Below, one piece after another: positions 36,863-45,290 of a stretch of DNA of 64,000 nt (positions are counted from its first letter, which is position 1; each line of letters opens with the position of its first letter). This DNA is from an uncultured Clostridium sp. (GTDB lineage Bacteria > Bacillota > Clostridia > TANB77 > CAG-508), in NCBI GenBank assembly GCA_900552135.1, contig URYN01000003.1, positions 100,880 through 164,879 of the forward strand, in the 5' to 3' direction. A program made the position numbers and the translations under genes. Below the pieces are notes generated by a model that saw nothing but the letters and a program-made list of their open reading frames with translations, ran no database searches and had not been told where the DNA came from.

Positions 36863-37609
36863 ATGAATATAGGAAAAGAATCAAAAATATATTCAAGAAC
36901 GAGATTTTGCTTTGAAGAAATATTTGATAAATTCGGTAAAAAAACAAGAAATAGAAATACTAAAAAAGGCTCGAATGCCTTTTTTAGTGCTGTAATAATT
37001 TTAATTGTAGCAATCATAACATACACTGCCATAACTAAAGCATTAAATCCAATAATAAATGAAATGTGTATGGACAAAGCAAAAAACATAGCAACAATCA
37101 TATCAAATGAAGAAGCAACAGTAATAATGGACAAATATACATACAATGATTTAATAACAATAATAAAAGATGGAGATGGAAACGTAAAAATGCTTCAAAC
37201 AAACACAAAAAGTGTAAATCAGATTATGTCAGCCATACCAACAAAAATAGTAAACAAATTTGAAGAAAGCGAAAGATCAAACATAACAATATATTTGGGT
37301 AGTGTTCTAGGAATGAAATATTTTTCAGCAAGAGGACCAAAAATGAATATTAAAATTGCCAATGTTGGAAATGTGGATACAAAACTAGAATCAGAATTTG
37401 TATCGGAAGGAATAAACCAAACCTTACACAGACTATACCTAGTTTTAACTTGTGAAGTAACAATATTAACACCATATAGCACAATAAAGCAGAAGATAGA
37501 TAATCAGGTGCTAATTGCAGAATCTGTAATAGTTGGAAATGTACCAGACTCCTATTACAACTTGGTAACAAAGGACGTTCAAGGAGACAGTGTAAGAATG
37601 ATAGACTAA
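36863..37609 (+). CDS. yunB: Sporulation protein YunB
   Basis: 248 residues, with one membrane helix (about 42-62: FFSAVIILIVAIITYTAIT) and a conserved extracytoplasmic domain including SVNQIMSAIPTKIV, IYLGSVLGMKYFSARGPKMNIKI and EGINQTLHRLYLVLTCEVTILTP. YunB is a sigma-E-controlled sporulation protein of unknown molecular function. A GAAAGG site precedes the start. Confidence 0.9.
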   Translation: MNIGKESKIYSRTRFCFEEIFDKFGKKTRNRNTKKGSNAFFSAVIILIVAIITYTAITKALNPIINEMCMDKAKNIATIISNEEATVIMDKYTYNDLITIIKDGDGNVKMLQTNTKSVNQIMSAIPTKIVNKFEESERSNITIYLGSVLGMKYFSARGPKMNIKIANVGNVDTKLESEFVSEGINQTLHRLYLVLTCEVTILTPYSTIKQKIDNQVLIAESVIVGNVPDSYYNLVTKDVQGDSVRMID

Positions 37610-37698
37610 GAAATTTTTGTAGAGTACAGTAAAAAGTATAAAAAAGTTCATTATAAAATAAAAATCAGGCGGATTCAATGCAAAATGTTGATTTTTGC

Positions 37699-37727
37699 TT
37701 GACTTTTTTTTCTTTTTGTAATAAAAT
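37699..37727 (+). promoter_or_regulatory. Promoter of rplM-rpsI
   Basis: TTGACT (37699-37704) and TAAAAT (37722-37727) with 17 bases between. Confidence 0.7.
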
Positions 37728-37842
37728 AGATAAGCAATTAATGAGTATGGCATATTATTGTGCTTCTCCCCGGTAGCAGATAATATGATTTCATATATAT
37801 TTATATAGAAACTAAATTTTGAAATGGAGGGTATTTTTTACC
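37728..37842 (+). promoter_or_regulatory. Leader of rplM-rpsI, possible L13 leader
   Basis: About 110 bases with a compact GC-rich motif (GCTTCTCCCCGGTAGC, 37762-37777) and an AT-rich inverted repeat after it. Position and size match the known L13 leader of Firmicutes; I did not verify its consensus structure. Confidence 0.4.
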
Positions 37843-38277
37843 ATGAACAATACAACTTATAGTATTAAAAAAGATGAAATTGAAAGCAAATGGTATATAA
37901 TTGACGCTGCAAATAAGCCATTAGGAAGAGTTGCTGCTGAAGCTGCTAAATTACTTAGAGGAAAACACAAACCAACTTACACTCCTAACCTAGATTGCGG
38001 AGATCACGTTATTATATTAAACTGCAACCAAGTAGTTTTAACAGGAAACAAATTAACACAAAAAATTTATAGACATCATTCTTCTTACATCGGTGGAATG
38101 AAAGAAATCCAAGCTAAAGATATGCTTGCAAACAAACCAGAAAAAATGATGACATTAGCTGTAACAGGAATGCTTCCTCACAATAGCTTAGGAAGACAAA
38201 TGGCTAAAAAATTAAGAGTATATGCTGGTAGCGAACATGAGAACATGGCTCAAAAACCAGAAGTATGGAATTTCTAA
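37843..38277 (+). CDS. rplM: 50S ribosomal protein L13
   Basis: 144 residues: WYIIDAANKPLGRVAAEAAKLLRGKHKPTYTP and GMLPHNSLGRQMAKKLRVYAG are diagnostic. A frame extension to 37819 exists, but the GGAGGG site and family length support the ATG at 37843. It is co-transcribed with rpsI. Confidence 0.97.
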   Translation: MNNTTYSIKKDEIESKWYIIDAANKPLGRVAAEAAKLLRGKHKPTYTPNLDCGDHVIILNCNQVVLTGNKLTQKIYRHHSSYIGGMKEIQAKDMLANKPEKMMTLAVTGMLPHNSLGRQMAKKLRVYAGSEHENMAQKPEVWNF

Positions 38278-38312
38278 TTTATAATAAGATTTAAAATAGG
38301 AGGATAATTAAA

Positions 38313-38720
38313 ATGCCTAAAGCAAAAAAAGAACAAGAAGTTTTTAATGGTACAGGAAGAAGAAAAAGTTCAATCGCTAGAGTAAGAATAATGAGTGGAA
38401 AAGGAAATATCACAGTTAATGGAAAATCATTAGATGAGTATTTCGGAGAAGAAACATTAAAAGTTATCGTTAGACAACCTTTAACAGTTACAGATACTCT
38501 AGATAAATATGATGTAATTGCAACAGTAAAAGGTGGCGGATTTTCAGGCCAAGCAGGAGCAGTTCGTCATGGAATAGCAAGAGCATTAAATGCCGCAAAT
38601 CTTGAATATAGACCAGCTCTAAAATCAAACGGATTCTTAACAAGAGATTCACGTGCAAAAGAAAGAAAGAAATATGGTCTTAAAAAAGCAAGAAAAGCAC
38701 CACAATTCTCAAAGAGATAA
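38313..38720 (+). CDS. rpsI: 30S ribosomal protein S9
   Basis: 135 residues with GTGRRKSSIARV at the N-terminus, GGGFSGQAGAVRHGIARAL and the conserved basic end KKARKAPQFSKR that contacts P-site tRNA. The AGGAGG site lies 36 bases after rplM. A terminator follows at 38761. Confidence 0.97.
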   Translation: MPKAKKEQEVFNGTGRRKSSIARVRIMSGKGNITVNGKSLDEYFGEETLKVIVRQPLTVTDTLDKYDVIATVKGGGFSGQAGAVRHGIARALNAANLEYRPALKSNGFLTRDSRAKERKKYGLKKARKAPQFSKR

Positions 38721-38760
38721 TATTTCGGTATCGAAAGAAAATTCGAATATGAAGAATATA

Positions 38761-38796
38761 AAGAAACCCAATGGATTACCAAAGGGTTTCTTTTTT
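38761..38796 (+). terminator. Terminator after rpsI
   Basis: AAGAAACCC (38761-38769) pairs with GGGTTTCTT (38784-38792) and a T tract follows. Confidence 0.88.
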
Positions 38797-38872
38797 GGTT
38801 TGTATATACTTTTATTACAAAAATATTACAATAGTGTTAAATTTGCATTATTTAGATGAAAAGCTGATATAA

Positions 38873-38899
38873 ACATAATCTAATCGAATTAGATTATGT
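38873..38899. promoter_or_regulatory. 12-bp perfect inverted repeat before the signal peptidase gene
   Basis: ACATAATCTAAT and ATTAGATTATGT flank CGA, immediately before the GAAAGGA ribosome binding site. It could be an operator next to a TATAAA-like -10 or an mRNA hairpin affecting translation. Confidence 0.5.
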
Positions 38900-38915
38900 C
38901 GAAAGGAATAGAATA

Positions 38916-39521
38916 ATGCAAATTTTTAAGAGAATTATAAGCATAGTAGTAATAATAATTTTGCTTCCAATATTATTTGTGAGTGCAACCATACTAATCG
39001 ATTCATATGCACATCCTGATAAGGTACCATCTTTTTTTGGATGGAAACCATTTATTGTTTTATCAGGCTCGATGGAGACGCAGATATCGGCTGGAGATGT
39101 TGTAGTTGTTAAAGAAACAGAAACACAAAATTTAAAGAAAGGCGATATTATTGCTTTTAAAGAAGGCGACATTGTTATTACACATAGAATTGATGAGGTA
39201 ATAATTGAAGATGAAAATGTGAAGTATATAACAAAGGGAGATAATAACAATACACAAGATATTGGATATGTATTACCAGAACAGGTTGAAGGAGTGTATC
39301 AATTTAAGGTTGCTCGACTAGGTAATTTAGCGATGTTTATACAAACTCCTCTTGGAATGATAGTATGCTTATCTATACCAGTTATTATTATAGTATTGTT
39401 GCAAGCGGCAAATTCTAAGAAAGAAAAAGAAGAACTAATTGCAAGACTTAATAATCAAAACAAAATGGAAGAAGAAATTGAAAAACTAAAGAAACAAAAT
39501 GAAGAGCTTATGAAAAAATAA
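38916..39521 (+). CDS. Signal peptidase I, SipW type
   Basis: An ER-type signal peptidase as found in Firmicutes for TasA-like proteins. N-terminal membrane helix (about 6-28), catalytic Ser in LSGSMET (about 51), and His in place of the usual Lys in VITHRID (about 89), the SipW hallmark; then GDNNNTQD and a second membrane helix (about 148-166) followed by a charged coiled-coil tail. The next gene encodes a SipW-dependent type precursor, so the two are probably an enzyme-substrate pair. Confidence 0.9.
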   Translation: MQIFKRIISIVVIIILLPILFVSATILIDSYAHPDKVPSFFGWKPFIVLSGSMETQISAGDVVVVKETETQNLKKGDIIAFKEGDIVITHRIDEVIIEDENVKYITKGDNNNTQDIGYVLPEQVEGVYQFKVARLGNLAMFIQTPLGMIVCLSIPVIIIVLLQAANSKKEKEELIARLNNQNKMEEEIEKLKKQNEELMKK

Positions 39522-39598
39522 CATTGTTTTTAGCTTTATAATAAGAAAATAAAACTTATTATAAGATTAAATATAAAACAAAAGAAAGGAGGATTCAA

Positions 39599-40207
39599 AT
39601 GAAAAATAACAAAACGGTAAAATTTATGGCTCTAGTATTGTTTGTTACTATATTGGCGATAATATTAGTATCAGGAACTTATGCAAAATATACTACATCT
39701 GCTACAGGTTCAGACACTGCAACAGTTGCAAAATGGTCTATTAAATTAGGTAATGAAGATATTGCTAAATCTACAGAAAAGACTTTTACAATTGACTTAT
39801 TTAGTACTATTACAAATACTGATGGTTCTGAAGAAAAAAATGTAAAGAAAACAGATGGATCTTTAATTGCACCTGGTACAATGGGAAGCTTTACTCTTCT
39901 ATCATTAAAGAATGAATCAGAAGTAAATGCTAAATATAATGTAACTTATACTTTAGCAAATGAAAGCGGTGTGCCATTAGAATTCACAACAAACAAGGAC
40001 GATGAAAGTTCTTGGAAATCTGATTTCACTGCTATAAATGTTAGCAATGAGTCACTTGCTACGGATGCTACTGCAACTACAGCTACTGTATACTGGAGAT
40101 GGGCATTCACAAAAGATACAGCAAGAGATACATCTGATACAACACTTGGAACAACAACACCAACTGTTACTTTAACAGCTAAAATAGATGTTGAACAAGC
40201 AGATTAA
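39599..40207 (+). CDS. TasA/camelysin-like secreted protein with SipW-type signal
   Basis: 202 residues. The signal peptide (about 8-27) ends in SGTYAKYTTSATGSDTATVAKW, typical of SipW-dependent precursors. The mature part is a Thr/Ser-rich beta protein like TasA or camelysin, which form biofilm fibres in Bacillus. It has a very strong AAAGGAGG site and is followed by a good terminator, so high expression is likely. Fibre formation is inference. Confidence 0.8.
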   Translation: MKNNKTVKFMALVLFVTILAIILVSGTYAKYTTSATGSDTATVAKWSIKLGNEDIAKSTEKTFTIDLFSTITNTDGSEEKNVKKTDGSLIAPGTMGSFTLLSLKNESEVNAKYNVTYTLANESGVPLEFTTNKDDESSWKSDFTAINVSNESLATDATATTATVYWRWAFTKDTARDTSDTTLGTTTPTVTLTAKIDVEQAD

Positions 40208-40217
40208 TAGATATTGT

Positions 40218-40252
40218 AAAAGCTCTATTTAATTAAGCAATAGAGCTTTTAT
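40218..40252 (+). terminator. Terminator after the TasA-like gene
   Basis: AAAAGCTCTATT (40218-40229) pairs perfectly with AATAGAGCTTTT (40239-40250). Confidence 0.85.
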
Positions 40253-40316
40253 TGAAATATATTGACAAAAGTTTGAAGATTTTTGTGAGTATATTTCTAG
40301 TATATGGAGGGAAAAA

Positions 40317-40895
40317 TTGGAACAGAAGAGGCAAATTTCTAGAAAAAATTTAAAGAAAATAATTTATGTGCTAATAATTATAATACTAGTTTTAATACTA
40401 CTTTTAGTTTGGAAAGTAGGAAGAATTGGAATTGATGAAAGACCTACTTCTGGTAAAGTATATACCAATGGAATTGAAGTTACAGAAAATGATATTGGAA
40501 TTGAAAAGAATACGAAATTAAATATATTCAACAATGAGAAATTTAATGGAGAGAAAATTATAGCGCCACATTCAAAAGGTATATACAAATTTTATATAAA
40601 AAATAAGTCAAATCAAGACATGAGATATAATATAAGCTTTGAAGATGAGATGAAAAAAATTGTTAATATGAAGTATACACTAAAAATAGACAATATTTTC
40701 ATAAAAGGAAGTGAAAATAGTTATACTTCAATAGAACAACTAGGCATAACCGATATTACTGTACCAAAAGATTCTGTAAATATATTTACTTTGGAATGGT
40801 ATTGGGAAGACGATGATAAGTTAGATACAGAAATAGGAACATCTGATGATAGATACTATACTATAAATTTAAAGATAGAAGCTTCTCATGATTAA
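40317..40895 (+). CDS. Membrane-anchored TasA-associated-like protein
   Basis: 192 residues starting at a TTG behind GGAGGG. One N-terminal membrane helix (about 13-32) is followed by a beta-rich domain with an APHSKGIYKFYIKNKS segment, similar in style to the TasA/camelysin fold but without the SipW cleavage motif. It may be an anchor or minor component for the fibre protein encoded upstream. Similarity is weak and the role is inferred from position. Confidence 0.55.
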   Translation: MEQKRQISRKNLKKIIYVLIIIILVLILLLVWKVGRIGIDERPTSGKVYTNGIEVTENDIGIEKNTKLNIFNNEKFNGEKIIAPHSKGIYKFYIKNKSNQDMRYNISFEDEMKKIVNMKYTLKIDNIFIKGSENSYTSIEQLGITDITVPKDSVNIFTLEWYWEDDDKLDTEIGTSDDRYYTINLKIEASHD

Positions 40896-40977
40896 AGCAA
40901 AGAGGTTAAATGTTTGAAATTATTTACAAATGAAGCTATAAAAGAGAGAAACTTAACATTAGTTCTAAAACAAAAAT

Positions 40978-41020
40978 AAAAATTTACTGAAAAATTTAAT
41001 TGCTTTCGGTAAATTTTTAT
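40978..41020. terminator. Bidirectional terminator
   Basis: AAAAATTTACTG (40978-40989) pairs with CGGTAAATTTTT (41007-41018), between convergent genes. Confidence 0.7.
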
Positions 41021-41798
41021 TTTTTTATGACAACAGGTGGTACTTCAAATTTTATATTAAAACATTGGAACTTATCTGTCTCACCTGAATCAAGGCAATC
41101 TAAATATATATCAAGTTCATCTAAATTTCTGCATGCTGCAATTATTGCTGGATGCAAATTATAATTAAATAGCAATTCTAAACCTAAATCAAAAGAAAAT
41201 TTAAGAGATTTTTCTCCTTATTTCTTGCTAATTTAAAAGCTTCTCTAAATCTTGAAAAGGCCAAAGATTTAAACATTGAGATAGGAAGAGTATACTTTTG
41301 CTTAATTATTTCATCAAAAGCCATGTTATTATTATAGCTACTTATTTCTTCTAGGTCAGAAACATAATATGGTAAAATAACGTTTTGATGTATCTCTGAA
41401 ATTATCAATGTATTTTCAACAATATTATCTTTATTTAGAACCAAATCTGTAACTACTTTTCCTGAACCAGAATGGTTGTGTGAATCTTTTGAGAAAGATG
41501 TATTTTCAGTTGTATCTTGAACTTTTCTTGTAATTTCATTTTGAATATATTTTTCGACTAAAGGAATAATCGAAAACAAAAACTGTTCAATATCCTTGTT
41601 ATTACTAGAAAGTGCGTCTAGGTTAGAAGAAAAAGAGTCAGTATTATTAATTGAATTGCTATTTTTATTCTTATTTGAATCTGGATTTGAAGAAGAACTT
41701 GAAATGTCTTTAAGATTTGAAATTAGCGATTTATTAATATTAGATTTTACTATTGCATCTTTTAGCTTCTCTAAGAATGCATTATCAAAAATTATCAT
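41017..41798 (-). pseudogene. Unrecognised protein gene with a one-base frameshift
   Basis: The frame starting at the ATG at 41798 (behind GAGGTGA) encodes an Asn/Ser-rich protein, IIFDNAFLEKLKDAIV to FREAFKLARNKEK, and stops at 41184. In the -1 frame, coding sequence continues from about 41212 to a stop at 41017: SLKFSFDLGLELLFNYN, HPAIIAACRNLDELDIYLDC and FNIKFEVPPVVIKK, which read as real protein. Adding one base to the A5 run near 41207-41211 would join them into a protein of about 260 residues. I do not recognise the family. Cause could be true decay or a homopolymer sequencing error. Confidence 0.65.
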
Positions 41799-41865
41799 TT
41801 GTTTCACCTCAGTAATAATATTATATATTAACTTTTTATAATTTACAACAATTTATGAAAAAAAC

Positions 41866-41895
41866 TTGACAAATTCAATATGTTTGTAGTAAAAT
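41866..41895 (+). promoter_or_regulatory. Promoter of infC-rpmI-rplT
   Basis: TTGACA (41866-41871) and TAAAAT (41890-41895) with an 18-base spacer. Confidence 0.7.
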
Positions 41896-42058
41896 AATAA
41901 TGTTCAAGAAGAAGCAATCCACTTCTCACCCTAGCAGTTAGTTGCAAAAGGTAGAATTTGATATACATTAAGTGAATTATATGTGGAAAACATATAGTAA
42001 AATGTGTGTGGGTTGGCTTTTGAATAAAAAGTCAATTTTTTTTCGGAGGTGTTTTAAT
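41896..42058 (+). promoter_or_regulatory. L20-type leader of infC operon
   Basis: A 160-base leader with CCACTTCTCACC near its start, as in known infC leaders, and an attenuator next to the ribosome binding site: TTGGCTTTT (42013-42021) pairs with AAAAAGTCAA (42026-42035) followed by eight T. By analogy with Bacillus, L20 would stabilise this terminator to repress the operon. Confidence 0.65.
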
Positions 42059-42574
42059 ATAAAACAAGAATTACTAATAAATGAAAAAATTAGAGCAAAA
42101 GAAGTTCAATTAATAGGAGCTAATGGAGAAAAGCTAGGAGTTGTTTCATTAGAAGAAGCTTTAGACAAAGCTTATGAAGCAAAATTAGATTTAGTGCTAG
42201 TTTCGCCAGCAGCAAAACCACCAGTTTGTAAGCTTATGAACTATGGTAAATATAAATTTGAACAAGCAAAGAAAGAAAAAGAGTCAAGAAAAAATCAAAA
42301 AACTTTTGACTTAAAAGAAATTAGAGTTACACCAAACATTGAAAAACATGATTTTGAATTTAAAGCAAAAAATGTTAGAAAATTCATAGAAGACGGAAAC
42401 AAAGTTAAAATAACTGTTAGATTTAGAGGAAGAGAGCTAAACTACGTAAAAATGGGAGAAGAAACATTAAACGAGTTTATCGAAAATTTATCAGACATAG
42501 CAACAGTTGAAAAGAAACCTTTGTTAGAAGGAAAAAACATGTTTATAATACTTACAAAAAAAGTTGAAAAATAA
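42059..42574 (+). CDS. infC: Translation initiation factor IF-3 (AUA start)
   Basis: 171 residues: KQELLINEKIRAKEVQLIG, LVLVSPAAKPPVCKLMNYGKYK and IRVTPNIEKHDFEFKAKN are classical IF-3 sequences. The GGAGG site (42045-42049) is 9 bases before an in-frame ATA, which gives exactly the expected N-terminus. ATG codons further upstream (for example 41972) are in the leader and lack a site. infC normally starts with AUU or another rare codon, used for autoregulation by IF-3. Confidence 0.93.
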   Translation: MKQELLINEKIRAKEVQLIGANGEKLGVVSLEEALDKAYEAKLDLVLVSPAAKPPVCKLMNYGKYKFEQAKKEKESRKNQKTFDLKEIRVTPNIEKHDFEFKAKNVRKFIEDGNKVKITVRFRGRELNYVKMGEETLNEFIENLSDIATVEKKPLLEGKNMFIILTKKVEK

Positions 42575-42657
42575 TTTAGATTATTAATAGCTAAAATGCT
42601 ATTTATATATAATTAGGACAAATCCTAAACAAGCAAAACAATAAGGAGGAAATTATT

Positions 42658-42864
42658 ATGCCAAAGTTAAAAACAAACAAAGCTGCTAAGAAAAGATATA
42701 GCTATACAGCAACTGGAAAAGTAAAAAGAACAAAGTCAAATAGAAGACACTTACTTGCAAACAAGACATCAAGAGCAAAAGCTAGAGGAAGCGTTCTAGA
42801 TGCTTACGCAGACAAAACTTGTGAAGCAGGAATTAAAAAATTATTACCTTATGGTAACAAATAG
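42658..42864 (+). CDS. rpmI: 50S ribosomal protein L35
   Basis: 68 residues, very basic: MPKLKTNKAAKKRYSYTATGK, RTKSNRRHLLANKTSRAKAR and a final LLPYGNK. AAGGAGG precedes the ATG. Second gene of the infC operon. Confidence 0.96.
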   Translation: MPKLKTNKAAKKRYSYTATGKVKRTKSNRRHLLANKTSRAKARGSVLDAYADKTCEAGIKKLLPYGNK

Positions 42865-42894
42865 GAATAAAGAGATAGGGAAGGTGAATAGAAA

Positions 42895-43248
42895 ATGGCA
42901 AGAGTAAAAACAGCAATAATTACACGTAAAAAGCATAACAAAATATTAAAAAGAGCAAAAGGATACTATGGTGCAAAACACTACAGATTCAGAACTGCAA
43001 AACAACAAGTTATGAAATCTGGAAACTATGCATTCACAGGAAGAAAAGACAAAAAGTCTAACTTCAGAAAATTATGGATAGCAAGAATCAATGCTGCAGC
43101 AAGAATGAATGGAATTACATACAGCGAATTAATCAATGGATTAAAGAAAGCAAATGTTGTAATAAACAGAAAAATGCTTGCTGAAATGGCTGTAACAGAT
43201 CCAGCAGCTTTCACAAAAGTTGTTGAAGTTGCAAAAAAAGCAAAATAA
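42895..43248 (+). CDS. rplT: 50S ribosomal protein L20
   Basis: 117 residues: MARVKTAIITRKKHNKILKRAK and AKGYYGAKHYRFRTAKQQV, then RNLWIARINAA-type sequence. It binds 23S rRNA early in assembly and is the likely repressor of its own operon through the leader. A terminator follows. Confidence 0.97.
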   Translation: MARVKTAIITRKKHNKILKRAKGYYGAKHYRFRTAKQQVMKSGNYAFTGRKDKKSNFRKLWIARINAAARMNGITYSELINGLKKANVVINRKMLAEMAVTDPAAFTKVVEVAKKAK

Positions 43249-43265
43249 TAAAATATAAATAATAG

Positions 43266-43311
43266 AAGAATCTAATTATTAAAATTGAATTTAATAATTG
43301 GGTTCTTTTTT
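43266..43311 (+). terminator. Terminator after rplT
   Basis: AAGAATCTAATTATTAAA pairs with TTTAATAATTGGGTTCTT with G-U pairs, followed by T residues. Confidence 0.8.
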
Positions 43312-43429
43312 GTCACATAAAGCAAACATGGGTAAAACCGTGGTTATGATTTTGTTACAACTTTTGACAATAACAAACTGGAAATGAATTGAAATTGAAA
43401 GTGAATTTGGAAATAAATGAAAAAAACAG

Positions 43430-43458
43430 TTGAAAATGAAAAAATGTAATGGTAGAAT
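43430..43458 (+). promoter_or_regulatory. Promoter of the pilin-like gene at 43494
   Basis: TTGAAA (43430-43435) and TAGAAT (43453-43458), 17-base spacer. The remainder of 43312-43429 shows nothing I can name. Confidence 0.5.
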
Positions 43459-43493
43459 GGACTAAGAAAATACGAAGGAGGAAAAAAAGAAAG

Positions 43494-44690
43494 ATGAATA
43501 AAAAATTAAAGAACAAACAAGAAAAAGGTATTACACTTATTGCATTGGTTGTTACTATTATAATAATGCTAATATTAGCAGGGGTTAGCATTAAACTTGC
43601 AATAGATAATAATGGTGTAATAGAAAATGCTAAAGAAGCAAAAGACCAGTATGAGCAGGCACAAGCTAATGACGAAAGTGGATTGGAAGATTTGGCTTCG
43701 AAACTGAAAGAACAAATAGATGCAAATAAAAACAATAATTCAGGTTCAGGAAGTTCTGAAAGTACAGTAGATAGAGTGCCAATTCCAGAAGGTTATTACT
43801 ATGTTGGAGGAACAAAAGCAAAAGGAATAGTAATTTCTGATAATGTAGCAGATAAGGAATTAGATAAAGGAAAAGAAAATGTAAGAAGAGATTTAGCTGG
43901 AAACCAGTGGGTCTGGGTGCCAGTAGAAACACCAAGTAGTTTGTATACAACAGTAGCAGCAGGACAAGCTTTAGCAGGAAGTACAGGAGTAAAAACTACC
44001 AAATACACAAATTCAGCTATAATAAGTGGAATAACGAGAGGATTACCTGGAAGTACAAATTGGAGAGAGCCAGATTTGGTACTTGGAAGTGATGGAAAAC
44101 AATATGATTATGCAAATTATGCAAAAGCAGGATTTAGTAGTCTAGCAAATATGGCAGAGAATATGAAAAGTGACCATGAAGAAATGATAGCAAGTTTAGA
44201 GAAATATAAAGGATTTTATATAGGAAGATATGAATTATCAGCTAATGGAGAAAAGACAGGAGCTACTCAGACTAATGTAAATTGGTATACCTTATATAAA
44301 AATTGTACAACACTAGCTAGTGGAACAAAAGTAAAAACCAGAATGATATGGGGATTGCAGTGGGATGCGACCTGTAATTGGCTTGCAAGCTCTGGATTCA
44401 GTATAACAGATTCAAGTACTTGGGGAAATTACAGTAATAATACTGCAGGTGGACATGGAACAAAGCAAAATACAGGATATAGTGAAAGTTGGAAGGCAAA
44501 TAATATATATGACTTTGCTGGAAACTGTTGGGAATTTATCCAAGAAGCGGGCAGCGCCTTCAGCAGAGCTGACAGAGGCGGCTCTAACGGCAATGGCTCT
44601 GACCTTCCGGCTTCTAATCGTAGCGACAACGGTCCTACCTTCACCAGCAGTGGCTCTGGTTCTCGCCCTACATTATATTTGATACCATGA
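43494..44690 (+). CDS. Pilin-like protein with FGE-type C-lectin domain and VR-like tail
   Basis: 398 residues. The N-terminus NKQEKG then ITLIALVVTIIIMLILAGVS and NNGVIENAKEAKDQY is a type IV prepilin leader and helix. After an Asn/Ser/Gly linker comes a formylglycine-enzyme-like C-lectin domain (VPIPEGYYYVGG, GFYIGRYELS, IYDFAGNCWEFIQEAGS). The last 47 residues (about 352-398: SAFSRADRGGSN to SGSGSRPTLYLIP) are encoded by much GC-richer DNA and match the layout of DGR variable regions (RGGS, then R-P repeats, then RPTLYL). An upstream GTG-like extension to 43449 is disfavoured; AAGGAGG fits the ATG at 43494. No template repeat for it exists in this window. Confidence 0.8.
   Translation: MNKKLKNKQEKGITLIALVVTIIIMLILAGVSIKLAIDNNGVIENAKEAKDQYEQAQANDESGLEDLASKLKEQIDANKNNNSGSGSSESTVDRVPIPEGYYYVGGTKAKGIVISDNVADKELDKGKENVRRDLAGNQWVWVPVETPSSLYTTVAAGQALAGSTGVKTTKYTNSAIISGITRGLPGSTNWREPDLVLGSDGKQYDYANYAKAGFSSLANMAENMKSDHEEMIASLEKYKGFYIGRYELSANGEKTGATQTNVNWYTLYKNCTTLASGTKVKTRMIWGLQWDATCNWLASSGFSITDSSTWGNYSNNTAGGHGTKQNTGYSESWKANNIYDFAGNCWEFIQEAGSAFSRADRGGSNGNGSDLPASNRSDNGPTFTSSGSGSRPTLYLIP
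44548..44682 (+). repeat. Candidate second DGR variable region
   Basis: A GC-rich 3' coding end (GGCAGCGCC to CGCCCTACATT) with many GGC, AGC, GAC, TTC and ACC codons where DGR targets vary, and a stem-loop 22 bases beyond. It is not similar to the TR at 56202, so it would need another template. Confidence 0.5.
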
Positions 44691-44704
44691 GATATAGAGG
44701 TGAT

Positions 44705-44723
44705 GAGTTCTAAAGAAGAACTC
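44705..44723 (+). promoter_or_regulatory. Stem-loop just after the candidate second VR
   Basis: GAGTTCT and AGAACTC enclose AAAGA, 15 bases after the stop codon. In studied DGRs a short hairpin after the VR promotes retrohoming; the role here is inferred. Confidence 0.45.
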
Positions 44724-44788
44724 AAAACTTCTATGACAGAGGGAAAACAAAAAGAAGGCTATGCCAACGCATAGCGAATGGAATACGC

Positions 44789-44852
44789 TATGTGGAAAAT
44801 TTTAGGTGGTACCCATTTGTAAAATGGGCACACATCTAAAATTTTCCACATA
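44789..44852 (+). terminator. Long hairpin, probable terminator
   Basis: A 17-bp perfect stem (44789-44805 with 44836-44852) encloses a second stem CCCATTT/AAATGGG; a T run follows. The loop contains AGGTGGTACCC, which looks like a T-box core but lacks the rest of one. A smaller hairpin CATAGCG/CGCTATG precedes it. Confidence 0.7.
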
Positions 44853-44944
44853 TATTTTTTGTGTAATTTAGAGAATATTCAAATTTTACTTGCATTTAGC
44901 TTTTTTTTGTGGTAAATTATTATGTAGAATTTAATAAAAATAAA

Positions 44945-45275
44945 AACTATGAAAAGGACACGGTAAATAAAACTAATTAACAGAGAGTCAAATAAATGCT
45001 GAGAATTTGATAAATTAAAGATTATTTATTATCACCTTGGAGTTGTTTATGTGAAAGAATATTTTTACTAAAAGCAGTTGTGAGCTAAAAAAATCATATG
45101 AAGCTCAGCTTAATTTTTATTCATTAAGTAACAAAAGTATTCAAGTAATATAAATCGTAATCTTGCGTCAAGAGAAAAGGAGTGGAAAGTAAGCAGAAAA
45201 TTTAAATGCATGCTTTCAATTTAGGTGGTACCACGGATATTAATTCGTCCTATATGTATAGGGCGATTTTTTGAT
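44945..45275 (+). promoter_or_regulatory. T-box riboswitch (Ile) of ileS
   Basis: A leader of about 330 bases with an AGAGAGTC element near its start, an ATC triplet near 45033 that could be the specifier, the T-box sequence AGGTGGTACCACGG (45223-45236) and a terminator (TCGTCCTATA with TATAGGGCGA, 45245-45266, then T6). The UGGU bulge matches the 3' end of an A73 tRNA such as tRNA-Ile. Uncharged tRNA would permit read-through to ileS. Confidence 0.85.
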
Positions 45276-45290
45276 GCTAAAAAAGCAAAA

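Noticed and set aside
44789..44852. A second T-box riboswitch
   Set aside because: Only the AGGTGGTACC core is present; no stem I or specifier region can be seen around it.
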